From positions 1-61,711 of the forward strand of contig NZ_VWSG01000015.1 in NCBI RefSeq assembly GCF_008629655.1: a stretch of DNA of 61,711 bases. Reading direction: 5' to 3'. Position 1 is the stretch's first letter; each line of letters opens with the position of its first letter. Under the pieces are notes generated by a model. That model was not told the DNA's origin and did no database searches. It saw only the letters and a program-made list of their open reading frames with translations. The position numbers were made by a program, and so were the translations under genes. Positions 16,996 through 27,466 of this stretch are shown here, one piece after another. This DNA comes from Paenimyroides baculatum (GTDB lineage: Bacteria > Bacteroidota > Bacteroidia > Flavobacteriales > Flavobacteriaceae).

Positions 16996-17856
16996 ATGAA
17001 ATTTATTACAGCTTTATTTCTATTAATGGTTTCGGTTGTTTCGGCCCAAGTTCAACCTTACAAAATATTTACTTCGGAAGGAAAAGAAGTGTCGTTTGAA
17101 AAAATGAGCAAAAGCCTTCAAAAGTCTGATGTGGTATTGTTTGGCGAATTACACAATAATTCCATAGCACACTATTTTCAGGTAAAAGTCGCGAAAAGTT
17201 TGCATGCCGATAAATCTAAAAAACTAATTATTGGAGCAGAAATGTTTGAGCGTGATCAGGCAGAAATTCTACAGAATTATGTAAAAGGGAAACTTGACGA
17301 AAAAGAGTTTGAAAAAGAAGCACGTCTTTGGAATAACTATAAAACCGATTACAAACCATTATTGAATTTCGCTAAAGAAAACAATATTAATTATGTTGCA
17401 ACGAATGTTCCGCGCCGTTACGCAAGTTTGGTTTACAAAAAGGGAGTAGAAGCGTTGGATACTTTATCAATGCAAGAAAAATCGTGGATTGCGCCTTTGC
17501 CTTTTCCGTATGATAAAAACCTGCCGGGGTATGTAAAAATGATGGAAATGTTTAAAGACAGCAACCATGCAAACGAAAATTTTCCGAAATCGCAGGCAAT
17601 TAAAGATGCAACAATGGCTCATTTTTTAGTGACCGAATTACAACCAAATAGTATTTTTCTGCATTTAAATGGATCTTATCATAGTGATGATTTTGAAGGA
17701 ATTGCTTGGTATGTAAATAAATACGATAGAAATTTAAAAATACAGACTATAAGTGTGGTGGAACAGGCAGATGTAAATAAGTTGGAAAAAGAACATCTTA
17801 ATAAGGCAACCTTTATTATTGCGGTAGATGCCGATATGCCAAAAAGTTACGAATAA
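16996..17856 (+). CDS. ChaN/Tiki-superfamily exported protein
   Basis: 286 residues from 16996, where the signal peptide MKFITALFLLMVSVVSAQ begins. The upstream ATG is unlikely because TACCTTTG at 16962-16969 looks like its -7 element. The ChaN-like domain shows VVLFGELHNNSIAHYFQVKV, GAEMFERDQAEILQ, and YVATNVPRRYASLVYKKG, which match the family's Glu/His motifs. ChaN relatives bind haem or iron complexes in the periplasm. This copy lacks a lipobox, so it is soluble or otherwise anchored. Confidence 0.85.
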   Translation: MKFITALFLLMVSVVSAQVQPYKIFTSEGKEVSFEKMSKSLQKSDVVLFGELHNNSIAHYFQVKVAKSLHADKSKKLIIGAEMFERDQAEILQNYVKGKLDEKEFEKEARLWNNYKTDYKPLLNFAKENNINYVATNVPRRYASLVYKKGVEALDTLSMQEKSWIAPLPFPYDKNLPGYVKMMEMFKDSNHANENFPKSQAIKDATMAHFLVTELQPNSIFLHLNGSYHSDDFEGIAWYVNKYDRNLKIQTISVVEQADVNKLEKEHLNKATFIIAVDADMPKSYE

Positions 17857-18006
17857 TTTAATGCTACAGCCTGTTTGCTGTAAAAAAAACAATTTGTTTA
17901 AACTGATTATAAATAGCAAAATAAACCAATTAACATTTTTTTTGTTTTTATAATTAGCTGTATTTTTGTGTGATTTTTTAAGAAGAAAAACTAGTAACAT
18001 TACATT

Positions 18007-18873
18007 ATGGCAAAATCTGCACTATTAAAGTCGTCGATCGGGAAAAAATACTGGATGGCACTTACGGGGTTATTTTTATGCTTGTTTTTGGTAGGTCACT
18101 TAGCAGGTAACTTGCAGTTGATTTTTGGAACCGATTTACAGTTCAATCAATATGCGTACTTTATGACATCAAATCCAGCGGTAAAAATTCTATCTTACGT
18201 AACGTATTTTTCAATTTTATTCCACGCGGTTGATGGTATCATGCTAACCATTCAAAACAAAAAAGCACGTCCAATAGGATATGTAAAAAACAATGCAGCA
18301 TCAAACAGTACATGGCAGTCAAGAAACATGGCGGTTTTAGGAACATTATTACTTGTTTTTATTGCTACGCACATGGTTAATTTCTGGGCAAAAATGCACT
18401 TTAGCCACATGCCTTTGCAACAACAGGAAGTTAACTTCCAACCAATGCCTGGTATGGACTTAAAAGCGCAAGGTATCAACACAACTACCGGCGGTATGGT
18501 TTATAAAATAGACCAAGAAGGTAAAGAAATTTACTTTGATAAGGTAGAAGGTGAGTTAGATGTTCGCAACAACAAAGAATTCTACACAAAAGGTACCGAT
18601 ATTAAGTTTGCCGAAGGATACAAAGATTTATACAAAATCACTATAGAATTTTTTAAAGATCCAACATATGGTTTGGTTTTTACAATTTTTTATGTGTTTT
18701 CAATGGTTGTATTAGCATTTCACTTAATGCATGGTTTTGCAAGTGCATTCCAATCGTTAGGTGCTAATAACCCTAAATACAACGGATTAATTAACGGGTT
18801 GGGTAAATTTTTTGCAATCGTAGTTCCATTATTGTTTGCAATTATTCCAATTTACATTCACTTCATTAAATAA
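18007..18873 (+). CDS. sdhC: Succinate dehydrogenase cytochrome b subunit
   Basis: A 288-residue membrane anchor of complex II (b558 type, single long subunit). Hydrophobic helices include KKYWMALTGLFLCLFLVGHL, ILSYVTYFSILFHAVDGIML, NMAVLGTLLLVFIATHMVNF, a helix around FTIFYVFSMVVLAFHLMHGF and a last helix. His residues within them (VGHL, LFHAVDG, THMVNF, FHLMHG) are the likely haem ligands. It is followed after about 20 bases by sdhA. It donates electrons from SdhAB to menaquinone. Confidence 0.95.
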   Translation: MAKSALLKSSIGKKYWMALTGLFLCLFLVGHLAGNLQLIFGTDLQFNQYAYFMTSNPAVKILSYVTYFSILFHAVDGIMLTIQNKKARPIGYVKNNAASNSTWQSRNMAVLGTLLLVFIATHMVNFWAKMHFSHMPLQQQEVNFQPMPGMDLKAQGINTTTGGMVYKIDQEGKEIYFDKVEGELDVRNNKEFYTKGTDIKFAEGYKDLYKITIEFFKDPTYGLVFTIFYVFSMVVLAFHLMHGFASAFQSLGANNPKYNGLINGLGKFFAIVVPLLFAIIPIYIHFIK

Positions 18874-18893
18874 TCATATAAAGAAGATTGATT

Positions 18894-20894
18894 ATGGCAT
18901 TAGATAATAAAATTCCTCAAGGTTCTATTTCATCAAAATGGACCGATTATAAAGATCATATTAAATTAGTTAACCCTGCCAATAAAAGAAATATCGACGT
19001 TATTATCGTTGGTACAGGTTTAGCAGGTGGTTCTGCCGCAGCTACATTGGCAGAATTAGGTTACAGCGTTAAAGCTTTTTGTTACCAAGATTCACCACGT
19101 CGTGCACACTCTATTGCAGCACAAGGTGGTATCAATGCAGCAAAAAATTATGCTGGTGATGGTGACTCTATTTACCGTTTATTTTACGATACAGTAAAAG
19201 GAGGCGATTACCGCGCACGTGAAGCAAACGTTCACCGTTTGGCTGAGGTTTCTGTAAACATTATCGACCAATGTGTGGCGCAAGGTGTGCCGTTAGCACG
19301 TGAGTACGGTGGTTTGTTAGATAACCGTTCATTTGGTGGAACACAGGTTTCACGTACATTCTACGCTAAAGGTCAAACAGGTCAGCAATTATTGTTAGGA
19401 GCTTACTCTGCAATGAACCGCCAAATTGGTCGTGGAAAAATAAAAATGTACAACCGTCACGAAATGCTAGATTTAGTAATTGTGAATGGTAAAGCACGTG
19501 GAATTATTGCTCGTAACTTGGTTACTGGTGAAATCGAACGTCACTCTGCACACGCAGTAGTTATCGCAACAGGTGGTTACGGAAACGTTTTCTTCCTTTC
19601 AACCAATGCAATGGGATCTAACGTAACAGCAGCTTGGAAAGCTCACAAACGTGGTGCTTACTTTGCAAACCCTTGTTACACACAGATTCACCCAACATGT
19701 ATCCCGGTTACAGGTGATCATCAATCGAAATTAACGTTGATGTCAGAATCATTACGTAACGATGGTCGTATTTGGGTTCCTAAAAAATTAGAAGATGCAC
19801 AGGCAATTCGTGAAGGTAAAAAGAAACCTACCGATTTAGCTGAAGAAGATAGAGATTACTACTTAGAGCGTCGTTACCCATCGTTCGGTAACTTGGTGCC
19901 TCGTGACGTTGCGTCGCGTGCTGCTAAAGAACGTTGTGATGCAGGTTTCGGTGTAAATGCAACTGGTGAAGCTGTTTATTTAGATTTCGCTGCTGCAATT
20001 GACCGTTACGGTAAAGAACAAGCTCGTATTCACCATTTAGATGAAAATGATTCGAAATTGGTTTACGATTTAGGACAGAAAGTGGTTGAAAACAAATACG
20101 GAAACTTATTCCAAATGTACTACAAAATTGTAGACGAGGATCCGTACAAAACCCCAATGATGATTTACCCTGCGGTTCACTATACAATGGGTGGTGTTTG
20201 GGTTGATTATAACTTAATGACAACAGTTGAAGGATGTTACTGTATTGGTGAAGCAAACTTCTCTGATCACGGTGCAAACCGCTTGGGAGCTTCGGCTTTA
20301 ATGCAAGGTTTGGCAGACGGATACTTTGTATTGCCTTACACTATTGGTGATTATTTGGCAGATGATATCCGTACAGGAAAAATTTCTACTGATTTACCTG
20401 AATTCGTAGAAGCAGAAAACAATGTACGTTCAATGATTGATCATTTTATGAACAATAAAGGAACACATTCGGTTGACTACTTCCACAAGAAATTAGGTAA
20501 AATCATGTGGAACAAAGTGGGTATGGCTCGTAACGAACAAGGTTTGAACGAAGCTATGGACGAAATTGCAGCTTTACGTGAAGATTTCTACAAAAACGTT
20601 AGAGTATCAGGAACGGCGGATTCATTCAACCAAGAATTAGAGAAAGCATTACGCGTTGCCGATTTCTTGGAATTAGGTGAATTGTTCGCAAAAGATGCAT
20701 TACAACGTGAAGAATCTTGTGGAGGTCATTTCCGCGAAGAGCATCAGTCTGAAGAAGGTGAAGCAGAACGCGATGATGAAAACTTCTCTTACGTTGCAGC
20801 TTGGGAATACAAAGGAAATCCTCGTGAAGCAGTTCTTCACAAAGAACCTTTAGTATATGAAAACATTAAAATGGTAACTCGTAGTTATAAATAA
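18894..20894 (+). CDS. sdhA: Succinate dehydrogenase flavoprotein subunit
   Basis: 666 residues from the ATG at 18894; an upstream TTG six bases earlier is less likely. The Rossmann FAD loop is [20 protein letters not shown]. Covalent flavin attachment is expected at H72 in [11 protein letters not shown]. Catalytic segments [10 protein letters not shown] and [10 protein letters not shown] are present, as is [20 protein letters not shown]. Length and Bacteroidota context fit the SdhA of a menaquinone-linked succinate dehydrogenase/fumarate reductase. A hairpin separates it from sdhB. Confidence 0.96.
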   Translation: MALDNKIPQGSISSKWTDYKDHIKLVNPANKRNIDVIIVGTGLAGGSAAATLAELGYSVKAFCYQDSPRRAHSIAAQGGINAAKNYAGDGDSIYRLFYDTVKGGDYRAREANVHRLAEVSVNIIDQCVAQGVPLAREYGGLLDNRSFGGTQVSRTFYAKGQTGQQLLLGAYSAMNRQIGRGKIKMYNRHEMLDLVIVNGKARGIIARNLVTGEIERHSAHAVVIATGGYGNVFFLSTNAMGSNVTAAWKAHKRGAYFANPCYTQIHPTCIPVTGDHQSKLTLMSESLRNDGRIWVPKKLEDAQAIREGKKKPTDLAEEDRDYYLERRYPSFGNLVPRDVASRAAKERCDAGFGVNATGEAVYLDFAAAIDRYGKEQARIHHLDENDSKLVYDLGQKVVENKYGNLFQMYYKIVDEDPYKTPMMIYPAVHYTMGGVWVDYNLMTTVEGCYCIGEANFSDHGANRLGASALMQGLADGYFVLPYTIGDYLADDIRTGKISTDLPEFVEAENNVRSMIDHFMNNKGTHSVDYFHKKLGKIMWNKVGMARNEQGLNEAMDEIAALREDFYKNVRVSGTADSFNQELEKALRVADFLELGELFAKDALQREESCGGHFREEHQSEEGEAERDDENFSYVAAWEYKGNPREAVLHKEPLVYENIKMVTRSYK

Positions 20895-20900
20895 TATTGG

Positions 20901-20941
20901 AGTAAAGATGAAAGGTTAACGTCTTTTATCTTACTCTTTTG
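20901..20941 (+). promoter_or_regulatory. Stem-loop between sdhA and sdhB
   Basis: GAGTAAAGAT / ATCTTACTC arms with near-matching inner bases, starting 6 bases after the sdhA stop and followed by TTTTG. It looks like a partial terminator or mRNA processing stem inside the operon. Confidence 0.45.
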
Positions 20942-20957
20942 TAAAAATTCGAATCAG

Positions 20958-21701
20958 ATGAATCTTACATTAAAAATTTGGCGTCAAAAAAACGCAAAAG
21001 ACAAAGGTCAAATGGTTGATTACAAAATCGGCGGTATTGAACCTGATATGTCATTCCTTGAAATGCTAGACGTTTTAAATAACGAATTAGTAGAAAAAGG
21101 TGATGATCCAGTAGCATTCGATCACGATTGTCGTGAAGGTATTTGCGGTATGTGTTCTTTATTTATTAATGGTGAAGCACACGGACCAGATCGCGGTATT
21201 ACAACTTGTCAGTTGCACATGCGTAAGTTTAAAGATGGCGATACTATTTATATTGAACCATTCCGCGCAAAAGCATTCCCTGTAATTAAAGATTTAGTTG
21301 TTGATCGCGGATCTTTTGATCGTATTCAGCATGCAGGTGGTTTCGTTTCTGTAAATACATCAGGAAACACGCAAGACGCTAACGCATTGCCAATTCGTAA
21401 AGACAATGCAGACAAAGCGTTCGATGCTGCTACTTGTATTGGTTGTGGTGCTTGTGTGGCAACTTGTAAAAACTCGTCTGCTATGTTGTTCGTTTCAGCT
21501 AAAGTTTCTCAGTTTGCTTTGTTACCACAAGGTAGAGTAGAAGCTACAGAACGCGTATTAAACATGGTTGAAGCTATGGATAACGAAGGTTTTGGTAACT
21601 GTACTAACACCGGAGCTTGTGAAGTAGAATGTCCTAAAGGAATTTCTTTAGAAAACATTGCACGTATGAACCGTGAATATTTTGCAGCTTCTGTTAAATA
21701 A
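20958..21701 (+). CDS. sdhB: Succinate dehydrogenase iron-sulfur subunit
   Basis: 247 residues. The [2Fe-2S] ligands are in [20 protein letters not shown] plus the later TTC. The [4Fe-4S] and [3Fe-4S] ligands are in [12 protein letters not shown] and [14 protein letters not shown]. It carries electrons from SdhA flavin to SdhC haem and quinone. Last gene of sdhCAB, followed by a terminator. Confidence 0.96.
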   Translation: MNLTLKIWRQKNAKDKGQMVDYKIGGIEPDMSFLEMLDVLNNELVEKGDDPVAFDHDCREGICGMCSLFINGEAHGPDRGITTCQLHMRKFKDGDTIYIEPFRAKAFPVIKDLVVDRGSFDRIQHAGGFVSVNTSGNTQDANALPIRKDNADKAFDAATCIGCGACVATCKNSSAMLFVSAKVSQFALLPQGRVEATERVLNMVEAMDNEGFGNCTNTGACEVECPKGISLENIARMNREYFAASVK

Positions 21702-21724
21702 TCAGATATAAAATATTTTAGTAG

Positions 21725-21754
21725 AAAAATCCGGACTTATGTTCGGATTTTTCT
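21725..21754 (+). terminator. Terminator of sdhCAB
   Basis: AAAAATCCGGAC / GTTCGGATTTTT stem with a TTAT loop, 24 bases after the sdhB stop. Confidence 0.85.
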
Positions 21755-21781
21755 ATTTTAGCGAAAATTTAAACAACTTTT

Positions 21782-22597
21782 ATGAAAAACTTTTATCTAT
21801 TCATTATTGCACTATTGTCCATTAGTGCTAATTCACAATTTATATACTGGAAAGCGAACGAGGAAATTCCTGAGCAAGCCATGGTGTATATGAACGACAA
21901 TACCACAAAAACAGGCTATATCAAAAACAACAAAGTTTCAAATGTAGGGAAACGTATGTTAACGTTAGATCCTAAACTTTTTAGACATGGAGACGTAGAA
22001 GCAGATGTAATTTTGTTTAAAGCCGAAGGAACGGAGAATTATGTTGAAATACCTGCAAATAAAATAAATTATGTTGTTTTTTCTGGTGAAGAACCTACTC
22101 GTTTCGATCGTATTAATGTATATAAATTCGAAAGAAAATCATTAGAGGTAAAAGATAAAGAACCTGTAACAATGTTTCAAATACCAAGGGTTGATGACTA
22201 TGTTGTTATGTATGCAAATTATTATATAAATCTTGGTAGAAACGGATCTTTAAACGACGAATTGTATTTTTACGTAAAGCAGAAAGATAGTGATAAATCA
22301 TATTATATGAGATTTTTCTCGTTTAATAAAGACAAACAAATTTTTCCATATTTAAAGATTCTTGCACCTAAAAATGAAAAATACATTGCCTATCTTGATA
22401 AGCTTTGTGATAAGAAATCAGCAGAATACAAAGAGTATAAAAAAGGAGAAGAAGAATTAATGGAAGAGGTTTCAAACTACGCGAAAGAGAATAGAAAAGA
22501 ACTTTCAATAGTTGATGGTCGTTCTATGGCTTACAATGCAAAATTTCGGTATATGTTTACTTACGTAGGTAAAAAATTAAAACAGTTTTCAAATTAA
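21782..22597 (+). CDS. Exported protein, unknown
   Basis: 271 residues with a signal peptide (MKNFYLFIIALLSISANSQ, cut after NSQ). The mature part opens with beta-rich sequence (MVYMNDNTTKTGYIKNNKVS), similar in style to Bacteroidota surface or periplasmic proteins that begin with a GYI strand motif. A Lys/Glu-rich helix follows near 225-245. No catalytic motif seen. Likely periplasmic; function unknown. It is separated from sdhB by that operon's terminator. Confidence 0.62.
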   Translation: MKNFYLFIIALLSISANSQFIYWKANEEIPEQAMVYMNDNTTKTGYIKNNKVSNVGKRMLTLDPKLFRHGDVEADVILFKAEGTENYVEIPANKINYVVFSGEEPTRFDRINVYKFERKSLEVKDKEPVTMFQIPRVDDYVVMYANYYINLGRNGSLNDELYFYVKQKDSDKSYYMRFFSFNKDKQIFPYLKILAPKNEKYIAYLDKLCDKKSAEYKEYKKGEEELMEEVSNYAKENRKELSIVDGRSMAYNAKFRYMFTYVGKKLKQFSN

Positions 22598-22627
22598 ATT
22601 TATTCATTATTTCATACCTTTAATAGT

Positions 22628-23395
22628 ATGAAAACAGCCTTAATACAATTCGATACCATTTGGGAAGATAAACAAGCAAATTTAGAGTATGTTCAAGATA
22701 AAATCTTGAATTTACCGAATGATATTGACCTTATTTTTTTACCCGAAATGTTTACTACCGGTTTTACCATGAATCCGGAAATGGTTGCCGAAGAAGAACA
22801 AGGCGAGACCTTACAAATTATTCAAAAATTAGCTTTAGATAAACAAACGGCAATTACAGGAAGCTGGGTTGTAAAAGAAGATAACAATTATTATAACCGC
22901 TTGTTTTTTGTGTTTCCCGACGGATCTTACAAAACCTACAATAAACGACATTTATTTACATTAGCTGGCGAAGAAAAAGTCTATAGATCGGGTGATGAAA
23001 AACTAATTGTTTCTTACAAAGGCTGGAATATTTATTTATTGATTTGTTATGATTTAAGATTTCCGGTTTTCTCTCGAATTGTCAATGAAAACTACGATTT
23101 ACTGGTTTATGTAGCTTCGTGGCCTGATCGTAGAATTGATGCTTGGGATGCATTGCTAAAAGCCCGTGCTATTGAAAATATGAGTTATGTTGTGGCAGTA
23201 AACCGTTGCGGAACTGATCCAAATGGAGTAGAATATTCAGGACATTCACAAGCTATCGATTTCATGGGAAAATATATTGTTAAACCACTTATTAATGAGC
23301 AGATTTACATAACAGAGCTTGAAAAAGATCCTTTACAAACTGCTCGACAAAAATTTGCTTTTTTAAATGATGCAGACGATTTCGAAATAAAATAA
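22628..23395 (+). CDS. Nitrilase-superfamily omega-amidase-like hydrolase
   Basis: 255 residues with the full Glu-Lys-Cys triad: E40 in LIFLPEMFTTGF, K106 in YNKRHLFTLAGE, C140 in YLLICYDLRFPVFSR. The size and the GFTMNPE and SGHSQAIDFMGKY stretches resemble YafV-type omega-amidases, which hydrolyse alpha-ketoglutaramate or ketosuccinamate in the cytosol. Exact substrate is inferred from family only. It ends at a shared terminator, facing the Ig-like lipoprotein. Confidence 0.88.
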   Translation: MKTALIQFDTIWEDKQANLEYVQDKILNLPNDIDLIFLPEMFTTGFTMNPEMVAEEEQGETLQIIQKLALDKQTAITGSWVVKEDNNYYNRLFFVFPDGSYKTYNKRHLFTLAGEEKVYRSGDEKLIVSYKGWNIYLLICYDLRFPVFSRIVNENYDLLVYVASWPDRRIDAWDALLKARAIENMSYVVAVNRCGTDPNGVEYSGHSQAIDFMGKYIVKPLINEQIYITELEKDPLQTARQKFAFLNDADDFEIK

Positions 23396-23424
23396 AACCT
23401 TCCAGATTTTTGGAAGGTTTTTTA
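23393..23424. terminator. Bidirectional terminator
   Basis: AAACCTTCCA / TGGAAGGTTT stem between convergent genes, with A- and T-runs on either side. Confidence 0.85.
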
Positions 23425-23427
23425 GTT

Positions 23428-25032
23428 TTATGGCATAACCAATGTTTCGTTTAATTCCCAATTGGCTCTTATGTCAAATTCTTTTTGAAAGTTAATAACC
23501 TTTTCGGGTTGGCGTTTTTCAAGATAACTTCCGGTGTCCCATTTTTTATTGCCGTTAGCATCTTCAATAATCAGTATAAAATATTTATCGGGTTCAATGG
23601 CTCGGAATTCTATTGAACTTTCTTCTGTTATATATAGGTAATCGTACAACTTTTCATCTTTAGTCAACAGTTCAAAAATAATAGGGTAGTTTACCGTTCC
23701 CGAAAGTGTAAACGAAATATTTCCGTAATCGGTTAGTTTTCCGGTTTGGAAACGCTGAATCATCTCGGTTTTTAAGGCGGTGTCATAAAAATCGGTCACG
23801 CTGTTTGGTTTTAAAAACACAGTGTATTTTTCATCTTCCACCTTATCAAACAAAATCTTAACCATATTGTTTAACGAATCGGTTCTAATAGTAAACGGAA
23901 TTTGAAGTGAATCTTTACCAATTACCTGAATTAAATCGTTGGAAATATTTTTAAAAGGTGTATTCGTTGTAAACGAAATGGTATCTCTAAACTGAATGGA
24001 TCCACTTTTGGTAAATTTAATTTGCAGCGTATCAATTGGTTTTACGGTTCGTTGCGTAACCGTATGAATTTTCTCGTAATCTGTTGTTTTGAACTTAAAC
24101 TGAAGCGAATCGTACTTCTCAATTGGAGTAAATATAAAAATAGAATCTTTACCTGGAACTTTTTGAAAGCGCGATGCAATTGGTTTATTGTTCCCTAAAG
24201 CAGTTACTTTTAAGTTTTTGGTGTCGCCTTCATAAGCAGCCAACCATTTGTTCTGACTAACCAACGACGGACGATAAGCCGTTGTCTGCTTGGCTTCGTT
24301 AAATAATTTTATGCTATAAACACTGTCTGTTGGCAATGTAATTGGTTTTGGATGAAAACCTATTTTATCTGATTTTGGATCAAACTTATAATTACTACTT
24401 TTTTCCTGTAAAGCAACAAGGTAATAACTGCCACTTTTCAAATTTTCCAAATCAACGGTTGAAAGACTGTCTTTTGCACTTGCCACATACAACGGTTTTT
24501 TCTTGTAGATTGTAGAATCGTTAAAACCTTCGGTTTCATAAAGCAGTACATTCACAGCACCTTTTGATTTTTTACTGTAAGCATCTTCAAAATTGGTGGT
24601 CAGTTTTAATGAATCGATATAATCTCCCGTAGAAAAAACGTATTTGTAGTTAGTGTACGGATTTCCCTCGTTATTGTCTTGAATACTTTCGCCAAAATTA
24701 AAACTGTAAGTTGTATTTGCTTTAAGCGTATCAAAAATCTTGATTTTTATAAATTTACTTGGATAGCCCATTGGTGTAATTTCGGGCTGTGTATCCATTG
24801 GTGGCGAAATAATCAGCTGCTGGTTAACCTTGTTCAGCTTAACATATTCGTCAAAATTTATCTGAATGGTTTTTTCTTTGAAATGCGTACTGAAATTTTC
24901 CGGATTGGTCGATAAAATAACGGGTGCCAGCGTATCTTTCAATCCGCCGGTAATGGTTCCGCGTTTCGCACAGTTTGTAAACAGCACTAATGTTAGTATA
25001 AGGAAAAAACTAAAATATCTTAAAAATCTCAT
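23428..25032 (-). CDS. Ig-like domain outer-membrane lipoprotein
   Basis: 534 residues from the ATG at 25032 (MRFLRYFSFFLILTLVLFTN, then C as lipobox Cys in FTNCAKRG). An N-terminal SbsA/Big_5-type Ig-like domain covers about residues 20-125 (GGLKDTLAPVILSTNPENFS ... TTYSFNFGESIQDNNEG). The rest is beta-rich, ending in a DANGNKKWDTGSYLEKRQPE segment typical of this Bacteroidota family. It is probably surface or periplasm-facing. Function unknown; the family is widespread and conserved near comF and glyS in flavobacteria. Confidence 0.82.
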   Translation of the reverse strand: MRFLRYFSFFLILTLVLFTNCAKRGTITGGLKDTLAPVILSTNPENFSTHFKEKTIQINFDEYVKLNKVNQQLIISPPMDTQPEITPMGYPSKFIKIKIFDTLKANTTYSFNFGESIQDNNEGNPYTNYKYVFSTGDYIDSLKLTTNFEDAYSKKSKGAVNVLLYETEGFNDSTIYKKKPLYVASAKDSLSTVDLENLKSGSYYLVALQEKSSNYKFDPKSDKIGFHPKPITLPTDSVYSIKLFNEAKQTTAYRPSLVSQNKWLAAYEGDTKNLKVTALGNNKPIASRFQKVPGKDSIFIFTPIEKYDSLQFKFKTTDYEKIHTVTQRTVKPIDTLQIKFTKSGSIQFRDTISFTTNTPFKNISNDLIQVIGKDSLQIPFTIRTDSLNNMVKILFDKVEDEKYTVFLKPNSVTDFYDTALKTEMIQRFQTGKLTDYGNISFTLSGTVNYPIIFELLTKDEKLYDYLYITEESSIEFRAIEPDKYFILIIEDANGNKKWDTGSYLEKRQPEKVINFQKEFDIRANWELNETLVMP

Positions 25033-25077
25033 CAACTTAAATTTACCCTGCAAAGTAACTATTTTTATTTGATTTTT

Positions 25078-25764
25078 TTACCGTGTATATGCCATAGTTA
25101 ATATGCTTATTTTGTTGGTCGAATTTTTTAAGATGCACTTACCCGCAATTTCTAAAGTAGACCCCGTTGTCATAACATCATCAATCAACAGAATGTTTTT
25201 GTTTTTTAGATCTTGATATTTCGCATTTACAATAAACTCGCTTTTACTTTCGGCGCGTTGCCACATACTTTTCTTGGTTTGCGTATTGGTTTTCGATGTT
25301 TTAATAAGATAATCTTTATAAAAAGGAACTTTTATCTGCTTGCTCAATTCCTTCCCAAAACCATCTAACTGATTGTACCCGCGTTTTTTCTCTTTCGATT
25401 TATGCAGCGGAATACAAACAATAAAATCAACCCAGCTAAAAACAACATGATTTTTTAAGTGCTGTAAAGTCAGCGTAGCAAAAAAGGTAGAGATTTTCTG
25501 CTGATTTTTATACTTTAGTTCGTGCAGTAATTTCTGAACAATGCTTTCTTCAGAAAAATACAAAGTAGCCAAACAATGTTCAACCAAAAGTTTACCATAA
25601 AAACGGCGTTTCATTTCTGTATTGTTGTTTACAGCTGGCGGAATAAAATCCAAACCAATCAAACAATTGCTGCACAGAATATCATTCCTGCCATGCAGAA
25701 CTTCATCGCAACCATAACAAAGATGCGGATAAAATAAATCAAAAACATCGATAATTGCCCACAT
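25078..25764 (-). CDS. comF: ComF family phosphoribosyltransferase-like protein
   Basis: 228 residues from the ATG at 25764; the upstream GTG frame is less likely. Near the N terminus a four-Cys zinc knuckle is visible (CYGC ... CSNC). The PRTase loop NILLIDDVMTTGSTLEIAGK is near residues 188-207. KKRGYNQLDGFGKELS is the conserved ComF motif. ComF proteins aid natural transformation in some bacteria, but in Bacteroidota the role is mainly inferred. It lies back-to-back with glyS. Confidence 0.9.
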   Translation of the reverse strand: MWAIIDVFDLFYPHLCYGCDEVLHGRNDILCSNCLIGLDFIPPAVNNNTEMKRRFYGKLLVEHCLATLYFSEESIVQKLLHELKYKNQQKISTFFATLTLQHLKNHVVFSWVDFIVCIPLHKSKEKKRGYNQLDGFGKELSKQIKVPFYKDYLIKTSKTNTQTKKSMWQRAESKSEFIVNAKYQDLKNKNILLIDDVMTTGSTLEIAGKCILKNSTNKISILTMAYTR

Positions 25765-25873
25765 TACCAACACATTTTATGTACCTTTGCGTTAATATAC
25801 AATAAAAAAACAATATTTTACAACTATTTGTTTTACAAACTTTAACAAACTGCAATTTTAGTATTTTTGCATT

Positions 25874-27418
25874 ATGGCAAAACAAGAAGATATTTTTAAA
25901 AATGTAATTTCGCATGCAAAAGAGTATGGATATATTTTTCCATCGAGCGAAATTTACGATGGTTTAAGCGCTGTTTACGATTACGCGCAAAACGGAGTAG
26001 AATTAAAAAAGAATATTCGTGAGTACTGGTGGAAATCAATGGTACAGATGCACGAAAATATTGTGGGGATCGATGCTTCTATCTTTATGCATCCAACCAC
26101 ATGGAAAGCTTCCGGGCACGTTGATGCCTTTAACGATCCGTTAATTGACAATAAAGATTCTAAAAAAAGATATAGAGCCGATGTTTTGATCGAAGACTAC
26201 TGCGAGAAATTGTGGCAAAAGGCTCAAAAAGAAATCGAAAAAGCAAAAGGTCGTTTTGGCGATGCTTTTAATGAAGAAGAATTTATTACTACAAATCCGC
26301 GCGTTGTAGAATATCTTTCAAAAAAGAAAGAAATTTTAGAACGAATGGCGTCTGGATTAGATTCAGGGAATTTAGAAGATGTAAAAGCCTTGATTGAAGA
26401 ATTGGGAATTGCTGATCCGGAAACAGGTTCTAAAAACTGGACCGATGTTCGTCAGTTCAATTTAATGTTCGGAACAAAATTAGGTGCATCGGCTGATACA
26501 GCGATGGATTTGTATTTACGACCAGAAACCGCACAGGGAATTTTCGTGAACTTTTTAAACGTCCAAAAAACCGGACGTATGAAAATTCCGTTTGGAATTG
26601 CACAAACTGGTAAAGCGTTCCGTAACGAGATTGTGGCACGTCAGTTTATTTTCCGTATGCGCGAGTTTGAACAAATGGAAATGCAGTTTTTCGTAAAACC
26701 GGGCGAAGAAATGACCTATTACGAATATTGGAAAGAAACGCGTTTAAAATGGCATTTGTCGTTAGGTTTAGGGAAAGAAAACTATCGCTTTCACGACCAC
26801 GAAAAATTGGCACATTATGCAAATGCAGCAGCAGATATTGAATTTAATTTCCCGTTTGGATTTAAAGAATTGGAAGGAATTCACTCGCGTACCGATTTCG
26901 ATTTAAAAGCGCACGAACAACATTCAGGTAAAAAACTGCAGTTTTTCGATAACGAAACAAATTCATCTTATGTGCCGTATGTGGTAGAAACATCGGTTGG
27001 ATTGGATCGTATGTTTTTATCGGTTTTCTCAAAATCGTTACAAGAAGAAACGTTGGAAGACGGATCAACACGTACGGTTTTAAAATTACCGAGTGTTTTA
27101 GCACCAACAAAAGCAGCTGTTTTGCCATTGGTAAAAAAAGACGGATTGCCGGAAGTTGCCCGTGAAATTATTGAAGAGTTGAAGTGGGATTTCAATGTGG
27201 CTTACGATGAAAAAGATGCAGTTGGTCGCCGTTACCGTCGCCAAGATGCATTGGGAACACCTTTTTGTATCACAGTTGATCACCAAACATTAGAAGATAA
27301 AACCGTAACAATTCGCCACCGTGATACCATGAAACAAGATCGTGTTTCTATTGCCGAATTGCGAAATATCATTAATGAAGAAGTTTCTATGCGCAACTGG
27401 TTGCAACGAATGAAATAA
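25874..27418 (+). CDS. glyS: Glycine-tRNA ligase (alpha2 type)
   Basis: 514 residues, the dimeric eukaryote-like class II GlyRS. The start MAKQEDIFKNVISHAKEYGY and SEIYDGLSAVYDYAQNG match the family. Motif 2 is FRNEIVARQFIFRMREFEQM; motif 3 is SVGLDRMFLSV. A C-terminal anticodon-binding domain is complete. TATTTTTG at 25862-25869 is only 4 bases before the ATG, so the mRNA may have almost no leader. A perfect hairpin terminator follows. Confidence 0.96.
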   Translation: MAKQEDIFKNVISHAKEYGYIFPSSEIYDGLSAVYDYAQNGVELKKNIREYWWKSMVQMHENIVGIDASIFMHPTTWKASGHVDAFNDPLIDNKDSKKRYRADVLIEDYCEKLWQKAQKEIEKAKGRFGDAFNEEEFITTNPRVVEYLSKKKEILERMASGLDSGNLEDVKALIEELGIADPETGSKNWTDVRQFNLMFGTKLGASADTAMDLYLRPETAQGIFVNFLNVQKTGRMKIPFGIAQTGKAFRNEIVARQFIFRMREFEQMEMQFFVKPGEEMTYYEYWKETRLKWHLSLGLGKENYRFHDHEKLAHYANAAADIEFNFPFGFKELEGIHSRTDFDLKAHEQHSGKKLQFFDNETNSSYVPYVVETSVGLDRMFLSVFSKSLQEETLEDGSTRTVLKLPSVLAPTKAAVLPLVKKDGLPEVAREIIEELKWDFNVAYDEKDAVGRRYRRQDALGTPFCITVDHQTLEDKTVTIRHRDTMKQDRVSIAELRNIINEEVSMRNWLQRMK

Positions 27419-27436
27419 TATAAAAACAAGAAATAA

Positions 27437-27463
27437 AAAAATCGCCTTTAAGGCGATTTTTTT
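27437..27463 (+). terminator. Terminator of glyS
   Basis: AAATCGCCTT / AAGGCGATTT perfect palindrome with flanking A- and T-runs between convergent glyS and usp; it can serve both. Confidence 0.88.
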
Positions 27464-27466
27464 ATG

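Noticed and set aside
17865..17882. TACAGC / GCTGTA hairpin after the ChaN-like gene
   Set aside because: It is followed by A residues, not T, on the plus strand, so it is not a rho-independent terminator for that gene.
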